From Zoogloea sp. (lineage in GTDB: Bacteria > Pseudomonadota > Gammaproteobacteria > Burkholderiales > Rhodocyclaceae), in the NCBI RefSeq assembly GCF_028693495.1, contig NZ_JAQUVG010000028.1, forward strand, positions 1 to 33,182: DNA of 33,182 nt, written 5' to 3'. Positions within the stretch are counted from its first letter, which is position 1; each line of letters starts with the position of its first letter. Shown here in pieces: positions 22,163 to 30,155 of this stretch. Below the pieces are notes generated by a model, which saw only the letters and a program-made list of their open reading frames with translations, searched no databases and had not been told where the DNA came from. The position numbers were made by a program, and so were the translations under genes.

Positions 22163-24388
22163 CTACAGGGGCGAGAGTTTGGCGACGGCGAGCATCAGCC
22201 ATTTGGTACCGGCATCGGCGGCAAACTTCACCTGCACCCGGGCGTCATTCCCGCTGCCTTCGGCAGCGACGATCACGCCATCGCCAAAGCGCACGTGGCG
22301 GACGCTCTGGCCGATCCGCAGCCCCCCCAGATCCCGGGACTTCTGGGGCGGAGGCGGTGGCATGGCCGGCGTCGCCGCCTTGCCCGGGCCGGGCGTGTAA
22401 TACCGGGTGGAAGGCTCGACCACGAAACTCTTGCGCGGATTGGGCGGCGTCAGCCACTTGAGCAGAGCTTCGGGGATTTCCTCGAGGAAACGCGAACGCA
22501 TGTTGTAGCGCACCTGCCCATGGAGCATCCGGCTCTGGGTGAAGCTGACATACAGGCGCTTGCGCGCCCGGGTCACCGCCACATACATCAGACGGCGCTC
22601 CTCCTCCAGCCCGTCGGCCTCCCGGGCGCTGTTCTCATGGGGAAACAGCCCCTCCTCCAGTCCCGACAGGAACACCACGTCGAACTCGAGCCCCTTGGCC
22701 GCATGCACCGTCATCAGCTGGACCGCCTCCGTTCCCACGTCGGCCTGGTGATCCCCCGCCTCCAGGGAGGCATGGGCCAGGAACTCCGCCAGCACCGCCG
22801 CCGTCTCGGCAGGCAGCTCCCCCGGCGCCTGGCCCGCCCCCACCTCGGCACTGAAATTGGCCGCAGCGTTGACCAGTTCGTCCAGGTTTTCCAGGCGTTC
22901 CTGGCCCTCCTTTTCGTTCCGGTAATGGGCGCGCAACCCGGACATCTCGATCACATGGCTCACCATCTCGTGGAGGGGCAGGGCCCGGGTCTCGGAGCGC
23001 AGGCGTTCGATCAGCATCACGAACTGGGCCAGACTGGTCCCGGGCTTGCCGGAAAGATGCGGCACCGTCTGGTAAAGGGGGGTGTTCCAGGTACGGGCCG
23101 CATCCTGCAGCGCCTCCAGGGAGCGGGCACCGATGCCCCGGGTCGGAAAATTGACCACCCGGGCAAAAGCCGTATCGTCGTCCGGATTGGCGATCAGGCG
23201 CAGATAGGCCAGCGCATGCTTGATCTCCTGGCGCTCGAAGAAGCGCAGCCCCCCATACACCCGGTAAGCAATGCCACTGGAAAACAGCTGGTGCTCCAGC
23301 ACCCGGGACTGGGCGTTGGAGCGATAGAGCAAGGCCATGCCCGCCCGGCTGGTGCCCTCTCGCACCAGCGACTGGATTTCCTCGACGATCCAGCGGGCCT
23401 CGTCATTGTCGGTGAAAGCCTCATAGACCCGGATCGGCTCACCCGCCCCCTGATCGGTCCACAGGTTCTTGCCCAGACGCGCCGTGTTGTTGGCGATCAG
23501 GGCATTGGCAGCGTCCAGGATGTTGCCGTGGGAACGGTAGTTCTGCTCCAGGCGGATCACGTCGGTCACCCGGAAATCCCGCTCGAAATCCCGCATGTTG
23601 CCGATTTCGGCCCCCCGAAAGCGGTAGATGGACTGGTCGTCATCCCCCACGCAGAACAGGCAGGCGCCTTCCTCCCCACCCCCACCGGCGAGCAGCTTGA
23701 GCCACTGGTACTGGAGCACGTTGGTGTCCTGAAATTCATCCACCAGGATGTGCCGGAAGCGGGCCTGATAATGCCGGCGGATCGGCTCGTTACGCTCCAG
23801 CAGCTCATAACAGCGCAGCAGCAACTCAGGGAAATCCACAACTGCCTCCCGCTGGCACTGTGCCTCATACTCCGCATACAGCTCGACCCGGCGGCGGGTG
23901 TAATCGTCCCAGGCCTCCACCGCAGCCGGGCGCCGGCCGGCCTCCTTCTGGCCATTGATGAAGTGCTGCAGATCCCTGGGTGGAAATTTTTCGTCATCCA
24001 CGTTCAAGGCCTTGAGCAGACGCTTGATCGAGGCCAGCTGATCACCGGAATCAAGAATCTGGAACAACTGGGGTAGCCCCGCATCCCGGTGATGGGCGCG
24101 CAGCAAGCGGTTGCACAGACCGTGAAAGGTGCCGATCCACATGCCCCGGGTATTGATCGGGAACATGGCCGACAGGCGGGTCAGCATCTCCTTGGCCGCC
24201 TTGTTGGTAAAGGTGACCGCCAGAATTCCCTGAGGGCCGCACAGGCTGCTCTGGATGAGCCAGGCAATGCGCGTGATCAGCACCCGGGTCTTGCCCGAAC
24301 CCGCCCCCGCGAGGATCAGGGCATGTCGGGACGGCAAGGTCACCGCGGCCAGTTGTTCGGGATTCAGGTTGTCGAGGAGCTGGGACAT
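22163..24388 (-). CDS. uvrD: DNA helicase II, UvrD/PcrA type
   Basis: 741-aa superfamily 1A 3'-5' helicase for nucleotide excision and mismatch repair. Walker A AGAGSGKT at residues 27-34, the motif II segment ILVDEFQDTN at about 217, CVGDDDQSIYRFRGAE (motif III), QNYRS (motif IV), VHAAKGLEFDVVFLSGLEEG (motif V) and YVAVTRARKRLYVSF (motif VI) are all present. The end of the protein, GLRIGQSVRHVRFGDGVIVA and on, is the Tudor-like domain that binds RNA polymerase in UvrD/PcrA. ATG at 24388 (MSQLLDNLNPEQLAAV) is the family start. It faces the acetylation pair convergently with a 33-bp gap and no clear terminator. A TAGAAT 33-38 nt upstream of the ATG may be its -10. Confidence 0.96.
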   Translation of the reverse strand: MSQLLDNLNPEQLAAVTLPSRHALILAGAGSGKTRVLITRIAWLIQSSLCGPQGILAVTFTNKAAKEMLTRLSAMFPINTRGMWIGTFHGLCNRLLRAHHRDAGLPQLFQILDSGDQLASIKRLLKALNVDDEKFPPRDLQHFINGQKEAGRRPAAVEAWDDYTRRRVELYAEYEAQCQREAVVDFPELLLRCYELLERNEPIRRHYQARFRHILVDEFQDTNVLQYQWLKLLAGGGGEEGACLFCVGDDDQSIYRFRGAEIGNMRDFERDFRVTDVIRLEQNYRSHGNILDAANALIANNTARLGKNLWTDQGAGEPIRVYEAFTDNDEARWIVEEIQSLVREGTSRAGMALLYRSNAQSRVLEHQLFSSGIAYRVYGGLRFFERQEIKHALAYLRLIANPDDDTAFARVVNFPTRGIGARSLEALQDAARTWNTPLYQTVPHLSGKPGTSLAQFVMLIERLRSETRALPLHEMVSHVIEMSGLRAHYRNEKEGQERLENLDELVNAAANFSAEVGAGQAPGELPAETAAVLAEFLAHASLEAGDHQADVGTEAVQLMTVHAAKGLEFDVVFLSGLEEGLFPHENSAREADGLEEERRLMYVAVTRARKRLYVSFTQSRMLHGQVRYNMRSRFLEEIPEALLKWLTPPNPRKSFVVEPSTRYYTPGPGKAATPAMPPPPPQKSRDLGGLRIGQSVRHVRFGDGVIVAAEGSGNDARVQVKFAADAGTKWLMLAVAKLSPL

Positions 24389-24767
24389 GGGGCGCGAAAG
24401 AGAGAACAGCAACAACGTTCATTCTAACGCTACTGACTGAATATATAGGTGCATCGCCCGCAAAAGCCCCGCTGGAGCCTTATTGCGGTTTACCCCTAGC
24501 TGCCACAAAAAAACAGCGCAGTGTTGTGAAAACCCAGCAAATTTGTGAATTATTACCGTAGAAAACCGGCAGACGCCTTGCCAAGTCGCCCAAGCCGACC
24601 TAGACTGTGATTGTGCATTGCAACAAACAAAGCATGGAAGCGGGTCAAAAGCAGAGTTAACACATTGGATTGCATCAGAAATATTTATATTGCGATGCAC
24701 CACAGGCGACCACCAGAGGAGCCGATAGCTGACCCCTTCATTTGAAGCCCCTACAGGAGCAACAGCC
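24389..24767. other. 379-bp AT-richer intergenic region between uvrD and the 108-aa gene
   Basis: Holds the uvrD and 108-aa gene promoters. A 10-bp inverted repeat, GGTGCATCGC (24448-24457) and GCGATGCACC (24692-24701), brackets most of it. No gene was seen. A minus-strand frame open from 25084 to 24419 runs through it but has no protein-like composition. Confidence 0.5.
24657..24685 (+). promoter_or_regulatory. promoter candidate for the 108-aa gene
   Basis: TTAACA (24657-24662), 17-bp spacer, AATATT (24680-24685): five of six and four of six matches to sigma-70 hexamers. The gene's ATG is 83 nt further on. Confidence 0.3.
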
Positions 24768-25094
24768 ATGAAAACGCCGAAACTACTCCCCTGGCACGCC
24801 CGCAAGGCCGGCGTGTCGATCGAACGGGCCGAAGCCCTCTGGCGCAAGGCCCTGCGCGAAGCCACCGCCGACACCGGCTGGGTGGGCAACTCCGAATTCT
24901 GGGGCGCCGCCGAAGCCCGCTTCCTGGAACTACTGCAGGAAGAGCAGAACACCCTCTGTGACCCGCAGATGGAAACCTTCATCCGCACCCAGAACCGGAT
25001 GGGCCTCCTCCCCCTGCTGGCTGCAGAAGAGATGTTTACCGCCCTGTCGGCCAACTGGCAGCGCTTCTGCAAACAACTGAACAAGGCCGCCTGA
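24768..25094 (+). CDS. unknown cytoplasmic protein, 108 aa
   Basis: Starts MKTPKLLPWHARKAGVSIER, then AEALWRKALREATADTGWVG, and a segment with FWGAAEARFLELLQEEQNTL, ending with FCKQLNKAA. Mostly helical, no signal peptide or membrane segment. I do not recognise a named family, but I recall similar LPWHARKAG proteins in Rhodocyclales. The ribosome-binding site is excellent (CAGGAG, 8 nt before ATG). The gene stands alone with its own promoter and a strong rho-independent terminator about 65 nt downstream of the stop, between uvrD (divergent) and secF (convergent). Confidence 0.75.
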   Translation: MKTPKLLPWHARKAGVSIERAEALWRKALREATADTGWVGNSEFWGAAEARFLELLQEEQNTLCDPQMETFIRTQNRMGLLPLLAAEEMFTALSANWQRFCKQLNKAA

Positions 25095-25106
25095 GTCTCT
25101 GCTCAG

Positions 25107-25190
25107 GCCTGCCGCACCGGGTTTTTCTCCCTCCTCTCCTGTTAAAGGAGACTTCGACGGCGTCTGTCGCAAGACAGACGCCGCTTTTTT
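25107..25190 (+). ncRNA. candidate 3'-UTR small RNA with anti-Shine-Dalgarno stretch
   Basis: Between the 108-aa gene stop and the terminator lies a pyrimidine-rich stretch (TCTCCCTCCTCTCCT, 25126-25140) that continues into a hairpin TCTCCT-GTTAA-AGGAGA (25135-25151) and then the terminator stem. A CTGAG/CTCAG mini-hairpin (25091-25106) overlaps the stop codon just before. Exposed CUCC motifs on a stem-loop, ending in a strong terminator, are typical of some bacterial sRNAs. No promoter was identified, so release by mRNA processing would be needed. Confidence 0.25.
25159..25190 (+). terminator. rho-independent terminator of the 108-aa gene
   Basis: GGCGTCTGTC (25159-25168), loop GCAA, GACAGACGCC (25173-25182), then GC and seven T. 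A textbook intrinsic terminator on the plus strand. Confidence 0.92.
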
Positions 25191-25237
25191 TCGAGGGAGG
25201 CCCCGGACGCGGGCGGGACGAACCCCGCCCTTCCCGC

Positions 25238-26170
25238 TTACACCACCGCTTCCTGCTTGTCCTTCTTGGGCTGGATGAACTGCTCCCGGGACACCCCGAG
25301 CCACATCACCAGCGGACTGGCCACGAGCACGGACGAGTAGATCCCGAAGCAGATGCCGATGGTCAGGGCCAGGGAGAAGTAATAGAGGGTCTCGCCGCCG
25401 AAGATCAGCATGGAGAGCACCATCACCTGGGTGGACCCGTGGGTGATGATGGTCCGGCTGATGGTGCTGGTGATCGCGTGATCCAGCACCTCCGGCGTGC
25501 TCAGGCCGCGCTTCTTGCGGAAGGTCTCGCGGACCCGGTCGAACACCACCACCGACTCGTTAACCGAATAGCCCAGCACCGCCAGCGTAGCGGCCAGCAC
25601 CGGCAGCGAGAACTCCCACTGGAACAGGGCAAAGCAGCCCAGAATGATGATCACGTCGTGGAAGTTGGCGATGATCGCCGACACCGCAAAGCGCCACTCG
25701 AAGCGCATCGCCAGGTAGACCACGATCCCCACGATCACCAGCAGCAAGGCCATGGCCCCGTCGGACGCCAGCTCCTTGCCCACCTGCGGCCCCACAAACT
25801 CCACCCGGCGCATCTCGGCCTTGGGCCCCTCGATGGCAGCCAGGCTGGCCATCACACGCTCGGAGACCTTGCCGGTTTCCATGCCATCCCGGTTAGGCAG
25901 GCGGATCAGCACGTCGCGGGCGCTGCCGAAGTTCTGCACCTGGGCGTCGGGGTACCCCTCCGCCGCAAGCTTTTCACGCAATTTTTCGAGGGCTGGCGGC
26001 TCGCTGTAGGCCACCTCCATCAAGGTGCCCCCGGTGAACTCGACACTGAAGTGCAGCCCCTTCGTGGCCAGGAAAAACACCGCCAGCAGGAAGGTGACCA
26101 ACGAAATCACGTTGAACACCAGCGCATGCTTCATGAACGGGATGTCTTTTTTGATGCGGAAGAATTCCAT
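25238..26170 (-). CDS. secF: protein translocase subunit SecF
   Basis: 310-aa inner-membrane subunit of the SecDF complex, which uses the proton gradient to pull exported proteins through SecYEG. MEFFRIKKDIPFMKHALVFN leads to the first membrane helix; VEFTGGTLMEVAY is the P1-type motif, and the later FHDVIIILGCFALFQWEFSL, AVLGYSVNESVVVFDRVRET and SRTIITHGSTQVMVLSMLIF segments carry the conserved helices and the Asn/Asp of the proton path. It is downstream of secD but separated from it by about 170 bp that hold a repeat-flanked remnant instead of the usual short gap. A terminator in the opposite direction faces its 3' end. Confidence 0.96.
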   Translation of the reverse strand: MEFFRIKKDIPFMKHALVFNVISLVTFLLAVFFLATKGLHFSVEFTGGTLMEVAYSEPPALEKLREKLAAEGYPDAQVQNFGSARDVLIRLPNRDGMETGKVSERVMASLAAIEGPKAEMRRVEFVGPQVGKELASDGAMALLLVIVGIVVYLAMRFEWRFAVSAIIANFHDVIIILGCFALFQWEFSLPVLAATLAVLGYSVNESVVVFDRVRETFRKKRGLSTPEVLDHAITSTISRTIITHGSTQVMVLSMLIFGGETLYYFSLALTIGICFGIYSSVLVASPLVMWLGVSREQFIQPKKDKQEAVV

Positions 26171-26180
26171 TGCTTGGTCC

Positions 26181-26333
26181 TCAGGTGAGGGATGAGGAGT
26201 GAGGGGAACCGATCTCCGCGCGTGTCGCGTTAATCAGCCCACCCATCAATTTGAAAGTGCGTTCGACGTGCTCTTCAGCCGTCCGGGTATGGCCGGCAAA
26301 ACCGAGGGTGCGTGCCAGGGTGAGCTGCCTCAC
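26181..26333 (-). pseudogene. C-terminal remnant of a four-helix-bundle (Avd/IVS-like) protein
   Basis: Between the secD stop and the secF start the minus strand reads VRQLTLARTLGFAGHTRTAE, then EHVERTFKLMGGLINATRAE and IGSPHSSSLT before a TGA at 26181. LARTLGF and KLMGGLINATR match the last two helices of the four-helix-bundle family found as rRNA intervening-sequence proteins and as scattered genes (TIGR02436 type). The first half of that fold, including its start, is missing. The coding remnant lies between two G/A-rich inverted repeats. The family assignment is pattern memory; short length limits certainty. Confidence 0.5.
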
Positions 26334-26347
26334 CCCTCGCCCCTCAC
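26185..26347. mobile_element. small repeat-bounded insertion between secD and secF
   Basis: Left repeat 26185-26203 starts GTGAGGGATGAGGAGTGAG; right repeat 26329-26347, read on the minus strand, is GTGAGGGGCGAGGGGTGAG. They match in 16 of 19 positions in inverted orientation and bracket 125 bp holding the four-helix-bundle remnant. Such GTGAGGG-type flanks commonly accompany these genes in Betaproteobacteria (recollection). No target-site duplication could be confirmed. Confidence 0.4.
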
Positions 26348-28206
26348 TGACTGTCCGGCCGCCACACCTGCCCGATGGCCAGTTTCTCGAGCTTGCGCTG
26401 CTTGCCATAGACCAGGTTGACCAGGCCGCGGGAGACCAAAATGGCGCTGAACATGGAGGTCAGGATGCCCAGGCAGTGCACCACCGCAAACCCACGCACC
26501 GGGCCGGAGCCGAACACCAGAAGCGCGATGCCGGCGATCAGGGTGGTCACGTTGGAGTCGAGGATGGTGTCAAAGGCCCGGTCGTAGCCCGCGCTGATGG
26601 CCGCCTGAGGACTGGAGCCATTGCGCAGTTCCTCGCGGATGCGTTCGTTGATCAGCACGTTGGCGTCGATGGCCATGCCCAGGGTCAGCGCAATGGCGGC
26701 AATCCCCGGCAGGGTCAGGGTCGCCTGCAGCAGGGACAGCAGCGCCACCAGCAGCAGCAGGTTGGCCGCCAGCGCGATGGAGGAAATCAGGCCGAACAGG
26801 GCATAGTAGCCACACATGAAGATCGCGATGGCCACAAAGCCCCACAGGGTGGATTTGAAACCCTTCTCGATGTTCTCGGCTCCCAGGCTCGGGCCGATGG
26901 TGCGCTCCTCGATGATCTCCATCGGTGCGGCCAGTGAGCCGGCCCGCAGCAGCAGCGCCGTATCGGTGGCCTCCTCGGAAGTCATCCGGCCCGAAATCTG
27001 TACCCGGCCCCCGCCAATCTCGCTGCGGATCACCGGCGCGGTCACCACCTCACCCTTGCCCTTCTCGATCAGCAGGATGGCCATCCGCTTGTTGATGTTC
27101 TCGCGGGTCACATCCTTGAAGATCCGGGCGCCGGCGCTGTCCAGGGTCAGGTGCACCGCCGGCTCCTGGGTCTGGCCATCGAAGCCCGGCTGGGCATCGG
27201 TCAGGCGCTCGCCGGTCAGGATCACCTGCTTCTTCACCAGCAGGGCACGGCCCTCCCGGTCGTTGTACACCTCGGTACCCGGGGGAGTCGCCCCGCCCAT
27301 CGCCGCCTCCAGGGCGCCAGGGGAATCATCCACCAGACGGACCTCCAGGGTAGCGGTACGGCCCAGGATGTCCTTGGCCTTGGCCACATCCTGCACACCG
27401 GGAAGCTGAACCACGATCCGGTCGAGACCCTGCTGCTGGATCACCGGCTCGGCCACGCCCAGTTCGTTGATCCGGTTGTGAAGGGTGGTGATGTTCTGCT
27501 TGATCGCAAATTCCTGGATGGTCTTCTGAGCCAGCTGGGTCAGGGTGCCGGTCAGCTTGAAGTCGGCACCGTCCTGCCCCTCGATCAGCTGCAGGTCATT
27601 GTTGCTGGCCATGATGGCCGAGCGGGCCTTCTGCTGGGTTTCCGCATCCCGGAAACGGATCACCACGCTCTGCCCTTCACGGGAGATACCCGCGTGGCGC
27701 ACGCTCTTGTCCCGCAGCAGGGTGCGGAGGTCACCGGTAATCGAATCGAGGCGTTTGGTAACGGCGCCCTTCATGTCCACCTGAAGCAGGAAGTGCACGC
27801 CCCCACGCAGGTCGAGGCCCAGGTACATGGGCAGCGCACCAATGTTGGTGAGCCACTGGGGGCTGGCGGAAAGCAGGTTGAGCGCCACCACATAGGACGG
27901 ATCGGCCGCATTCGGATTGAAGGTCTTTTCAATCGCGTCCTTGGCCTTGAGCTGGGTATCCGTGTCGCGGAAGCGCGCCCGCACACTGCTCAGGTCGGCA
28001 AACAGGCCGTCATGCTGGATGCCCGCAGCTGCCAGGCCCTCTTCCACGCGCTTCATGGTCGTGGCGGGATCGAGCTTGAGAGTGGCCTTGCCGCTGGAAA
28101 CCTGAACGGCGGGCACCTCTCCGTAGAAATTCGGCAGGGTATAGATCAGGCCCCACACCAGGATGATGGCAATGAGGAGATTTTTCCAGAGAGGATAGCG
28201 ATTCAT
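26344..28206 (-). CDS. secD: protein translocase subunit SecD
   Basis: 620-aa inner-membrane partner of SecF (E. coli SecD is 615 aa). MNRYPLWKNLLIAIILVWGL is the first membrane helix. The large periplasmic part has MYLGLDLRGGVHFLLQVDMK (the D-LRGG motif), VQLPGVQDVAKAKDILGRTA and RMTSEEATDTALLLRAGSLA; the second half carries helices with LTLGMAIDANVLINERIREE and GYDRAFDTILDSNVTTLIAG, which hold the conserved Asp and Arg of the proton path. ATG at 28206 is the family start. It follows yajC by 76 bp containing a hairpin. The stop codon at 26344-26346 lies within the right repeat of the inserted element. Confidence 0.97.
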   Translation of the reverse strand: MNRYPLWKNLLIAIILVWGLIYTLPNFYGEVPAVQVSSGKATLKLDPATTMKRVEEGLAAAGIQHDGLFADLSSVRARFRDTDTQLKAKDAIEKTFNPNAADPSYVVALNLLSASPQWLTNIGALPMYLGLDLRGGVHFLLQVDMKGAVTKRLDSITGDLRTLLRDKSVRHAGISREGQSVVIRFRDAETQQKARSAIMASNNDLQLIEGQDGADFKLTGTLTQLAQKTIQEFAIKQNITTLHNRINELGVAEPVIQQQGLDRIVVQLPGVQDVAKAKDILGRTATLEVRLVDDSPGALEAAMGGATPPGTEVYNDREGRALLVKKQVILTGERLTDAQPGFDGQTQEPAVHLTLDSAGARIFKDVTRENINKRMAILLIEKGKGEVVTAPVIRSEIGGGRVQISGRMTSEEATDTALLLRAGSLAAPMEIIEERTIGPSLGAENIEKGFKSTLWGFVAIAIFMCGYYALFGLISSIALAANLLLLVALLSLLQATLTLPGIAAIALTLGMAIDANVLINERIREELRNGSSPQAAISAGYDRAFDTILDSNVTTLIAGIALLVFGSGPVRGFAVVHCLGILTSMFSAILVSRGLVNLVYGKQRKLEKLAIGQVWRPDSQ

Positions 28207-28240
28207 GGTCTGGCTGGATGGAGGTAAAACAGACACCGGA

Positions 28241-28266
28241 TGGCCGGAAGGCATGCCTCCCGGCCA
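28241..28266 (-). terminator. intercistronic hairpin between yajC and secD
   Basis: TGGCCGG (28241-28247) pairs with CCGGCCA (28260-28266), and the loop itself contains AGG-CATG-CCT. After one mismatch the whole makes a ten-base-pair hairpin. On the minus strand a short TGTTTTA follows about 12 nt later. It could be a partial terminator or an mRNA-processing/stability element setting the yajC to secD ratio. Confidence 0.4.
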
Positions 28267-28282
28267 GCTCAGCCCGATCAGA

Positions 28283-28612
28283 TCAGAGCGACTTGAGCGT
28301 ACCCTTGGGGAGCACGGCGCCGATGGATTGCTTCTGGACGACGATCTGGGTGTTGGCTGCGATTTCGATGGTCACGTAGGCATCGGCAATCGACACCACC
28401 TTGCCCACAATGCCGCCGCCGGTCAGCACTTCATCGTTCTTCTGCAGACCTTCAAGCAGTGCCTTGTGTTCCTTGGCACGCTTCATTTGCGGGCGGATCA
28501 TCAGGAACCACAGCACCGCAAACATGAAAATCATGGGCAGGATACCACCAAGACCGCCCAGGGGATCTGCCGCGGCCGGTGCGGCCTGGGCAAAAGCGTT
28601 GGAAATCAGCAC
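28283..28612 (-). CDS. yajC: preprotein translocase accessory subunit YajC
   Basis: 109 aa, as in other Proteobacteria (about 110). A short N-terminus (LISNAFAQAAPAAADPLGG) precedes one membrane helix, ILPMIFMFAVLWFLMIRPQM, and the cytoplasmic KRAKEHKALLEGLQKNDEVL, TGGGIVGKV segments typical of YajC. The start is GTG at 28612: GGAG lies 6 nt upstream and it gives the family N-terminus. The in-frame ATGs at 28708 and 28723 would add residues unlike the family. It heads the yajC-secD-secF cluster; tgt, which commonly precedes yajC, is not here. Confidence 0.93.
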   Translation of the reverse strand: MLISNAFAQAAPAAADPLGGLGGILPMIFMFAVLWFLMIRPQMKRAKEHKALLEGLQKNDEVLTGGGIVGKVVSIADAYVTIEIAANTQIVVQKQSIGAVLPKGTLKSL

Positions 28613-28727
28613 ATTAAGCTCCGAAGAAGATGCAAAGGGCAGGATTATACCGTAGGGCTGGAGCAAGCCACTGACAGCGGGCTGAATCCAGCCCTGCAAA
28701 GCAGGCATCACTCCCCCGGCCAAGGCT

Positions 28728-28745
28728 GCCCGGAGGCATCCGGGC
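28728..28745 (-). terminator. hairpin directly after the beta-CASP gene stop
   Basis: GCCCGGA and TCCGGGC form a 7-bp stem with a 4-nt loop, starting one base after the stop codon. No U-tract follows; a rho-assisted or weak intrinsic terminator is possible, or simply 3'-end protection. Confidence 0.35.
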
Positions 28746-30155
28746 CTACGGGTTGCTCACCCTCACGCGTCCTTGCGTAGCCTCGCTGATCTTGCGGGCC
28801 AGAGCCGCGCGGGCGGGGTCATCACCATGGATCAGGCGCACCTCCGCCGGCCAGTGGCGCATCCGTGCAATGAAATGCACCAGATCGTTCTGGTCCGCAT
28901 GGGCAGAATAGCCGGACAAGGTATGAATGCCCGCCCGGATCACGATCCGCTCTCCGTCCAGATCCACGTACCCGCCCCGCGGGCCAAAGCTCTGGATCAC
29001 GCTGCCCGGAGTCCCCCGGGCCTGGTAGCCCACGAACAGCACGTCATGGCGGGGATCGTGGAGCATGGCCTTGAGGTAATTGACCACCCGCCCCCCGGCA
29101 CACATCCCGCTGGCCGCGATCACCACCGCCGGCTCCCCGCTGCGGGCCAGCCTGCGCACATTCGCCTGATGTTCCGCGTGCTCATCCACCGCCACCAGCT
29201 GATCAAATGCCAGGGGCCGGCGTCCCGCCTTCAGGCGCCGCTGGGCCTCCGCATCCCAGAAGGGCTGCAATTCCCGATACAACCGGGTAAAGCGTCCGGC
29301 CAGGGGGGAGTCCAGATAAATCTTCAGCTGGGCCCAGCGCGCCGCGTGCCTGCCCGGCTTCACTGCCTGACGATGGAAGATGTCCTCGAACTCGTAGAGC
29401 AGCTCCTGGGTCCGCCCGATGCTGAAGGCCGGAATGATCACCGTACCGCCATTGCCCAGGGCCTTCTCCACCACTGCCTGCAGACGCTGGCGACGGAAAC
29501 GGCGGCTCTCGTGAACCCGATCCCCGTAGGTGCTCTCCAGCACCACCACATCCGCTGACCAGGGCGGCCGGGGTGCCGGCAGCAAGGGGGCATAAGGCGC
29601 CCCCAGATCCCCCGAAAAGATCACCCGACGCGGCCCATCCCCCGGGCGGCGCAGATCACACTCCACATAAGCCGAACCCAAAATATGGCCGGCCCGCTGC
29701 AGGCGGATCCGGCACTCGCCCCCCGCCCCCGCAAACACCGTCGTCCAGGTCTTGAAGGGCACCGGACGGATGCGTGCCTCCACCATCCGCACATAGCGCT
29801 CCACCAGCCGCGCATCCCGACTCACCCCCACGGCAAAGGCATCCGCCAGCACCACCGGCAACAAGCGGGCCGACGGCTCGCTGCAATAAATCGGCCCTTT
29901 GAACCCCGCCGCCAGCAACCAGGGAATCCGTCCCACGTGGTCGATGTGCACGTGGGTCACCACCAGCGCCACCACCTGATCCACCGGAAAACCGATTTCC
30001 AGGCGGTCCGCCGCAGCTTGCCCGTCCGGCGCCGTCTCGGCTCCCTGGAACAGCCCGCAGTCAATCAGCAGGCTCCGGCCACCATCAATGAACAACTGGT
30101 GACACGACCCCGTCACCCCCTGAAAAGCGCCGTGATGAATGATGTCGATATGCAT
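28746..30155 (-). CDS. MBL-fold beta-CASP RNA-processing-type hydrolase
   Basis: 469-aa metallo-beta-lactamase fold protein of the beta-CASP group, many of which are RNA endo- or exonucleases. The N-terminus MHIDIIHHGAFQGVTGSCHQ is the usual opening, and metal ligands are in VTHVHIDHVGRIPWL (HxHxDH), RAGHILGSAYV and FSGDLGAPYAPLL. The beta-CASP motifs are ESTYG (A), VIIPAFSIGRTQELL, IYLDSPLA, IAASGMCAGGRVV (B) and TLSGYSAHADQNDL (C). Length and motifs fit the YsxN-like/CPSF-like bacterial group. It lies directly upstream of yajC in the same direction, where tgt is more usual. The native substrate is unknown. Confidence 0.9.
   Translation of the reverse strand: MHIDIIHHGAFQGVTGSCHQLFIDGGRSLLIDCGLFQGAETAPDGQAAADRLEIGFPVDQVVALVVTHVHIDHVGRIPWLLAAGFKGPIYCSEPSARLLPVVLADAFAVGVSRDARLVERYVRMVEARIRPVPFKTWTTVFAGAGGECRIRLQRAGHILGSAYVECDLRRPGDGPRRVIFSGDLGAPYAPLLPAPRPPWSADVVVLESTYGDRVHESRRFRRQRLQAVVEKALGNGGTVIIPAFSIGRTQELLYEFEDIFHRQAVKPGRHAARWAQLKIYLDSPLAGRFTRLYRELQPFWDAEAQRRLKAGRRPLAFDQLVAVDEHAEHQANVRRLARSGEPAVVIAASGMCAGGRVVNYLKAMLHDPRHDVLFVGYQARGTPGSVIQSFGPRGGYVDLDGERIVIRAGIHTLSGYSAHADQNDLVHFIARMRHWPAEVRLIHGDDPARAALARKISEATQGRVRVSNP

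Noticed and set aside
22295-24076. A 593-codon plus-strand open frame
   Set aside because: Antisense to uvrD; composition is that of a shadow frame.
24419-25084. Minus-strand open frame of 221 codons covering the uvrD upstream region
   Set aside because: Cys/Ser/Arg-rich without domain pattern, antisense to the 108-aa gene with its strong ribosome-binding site and terminator.
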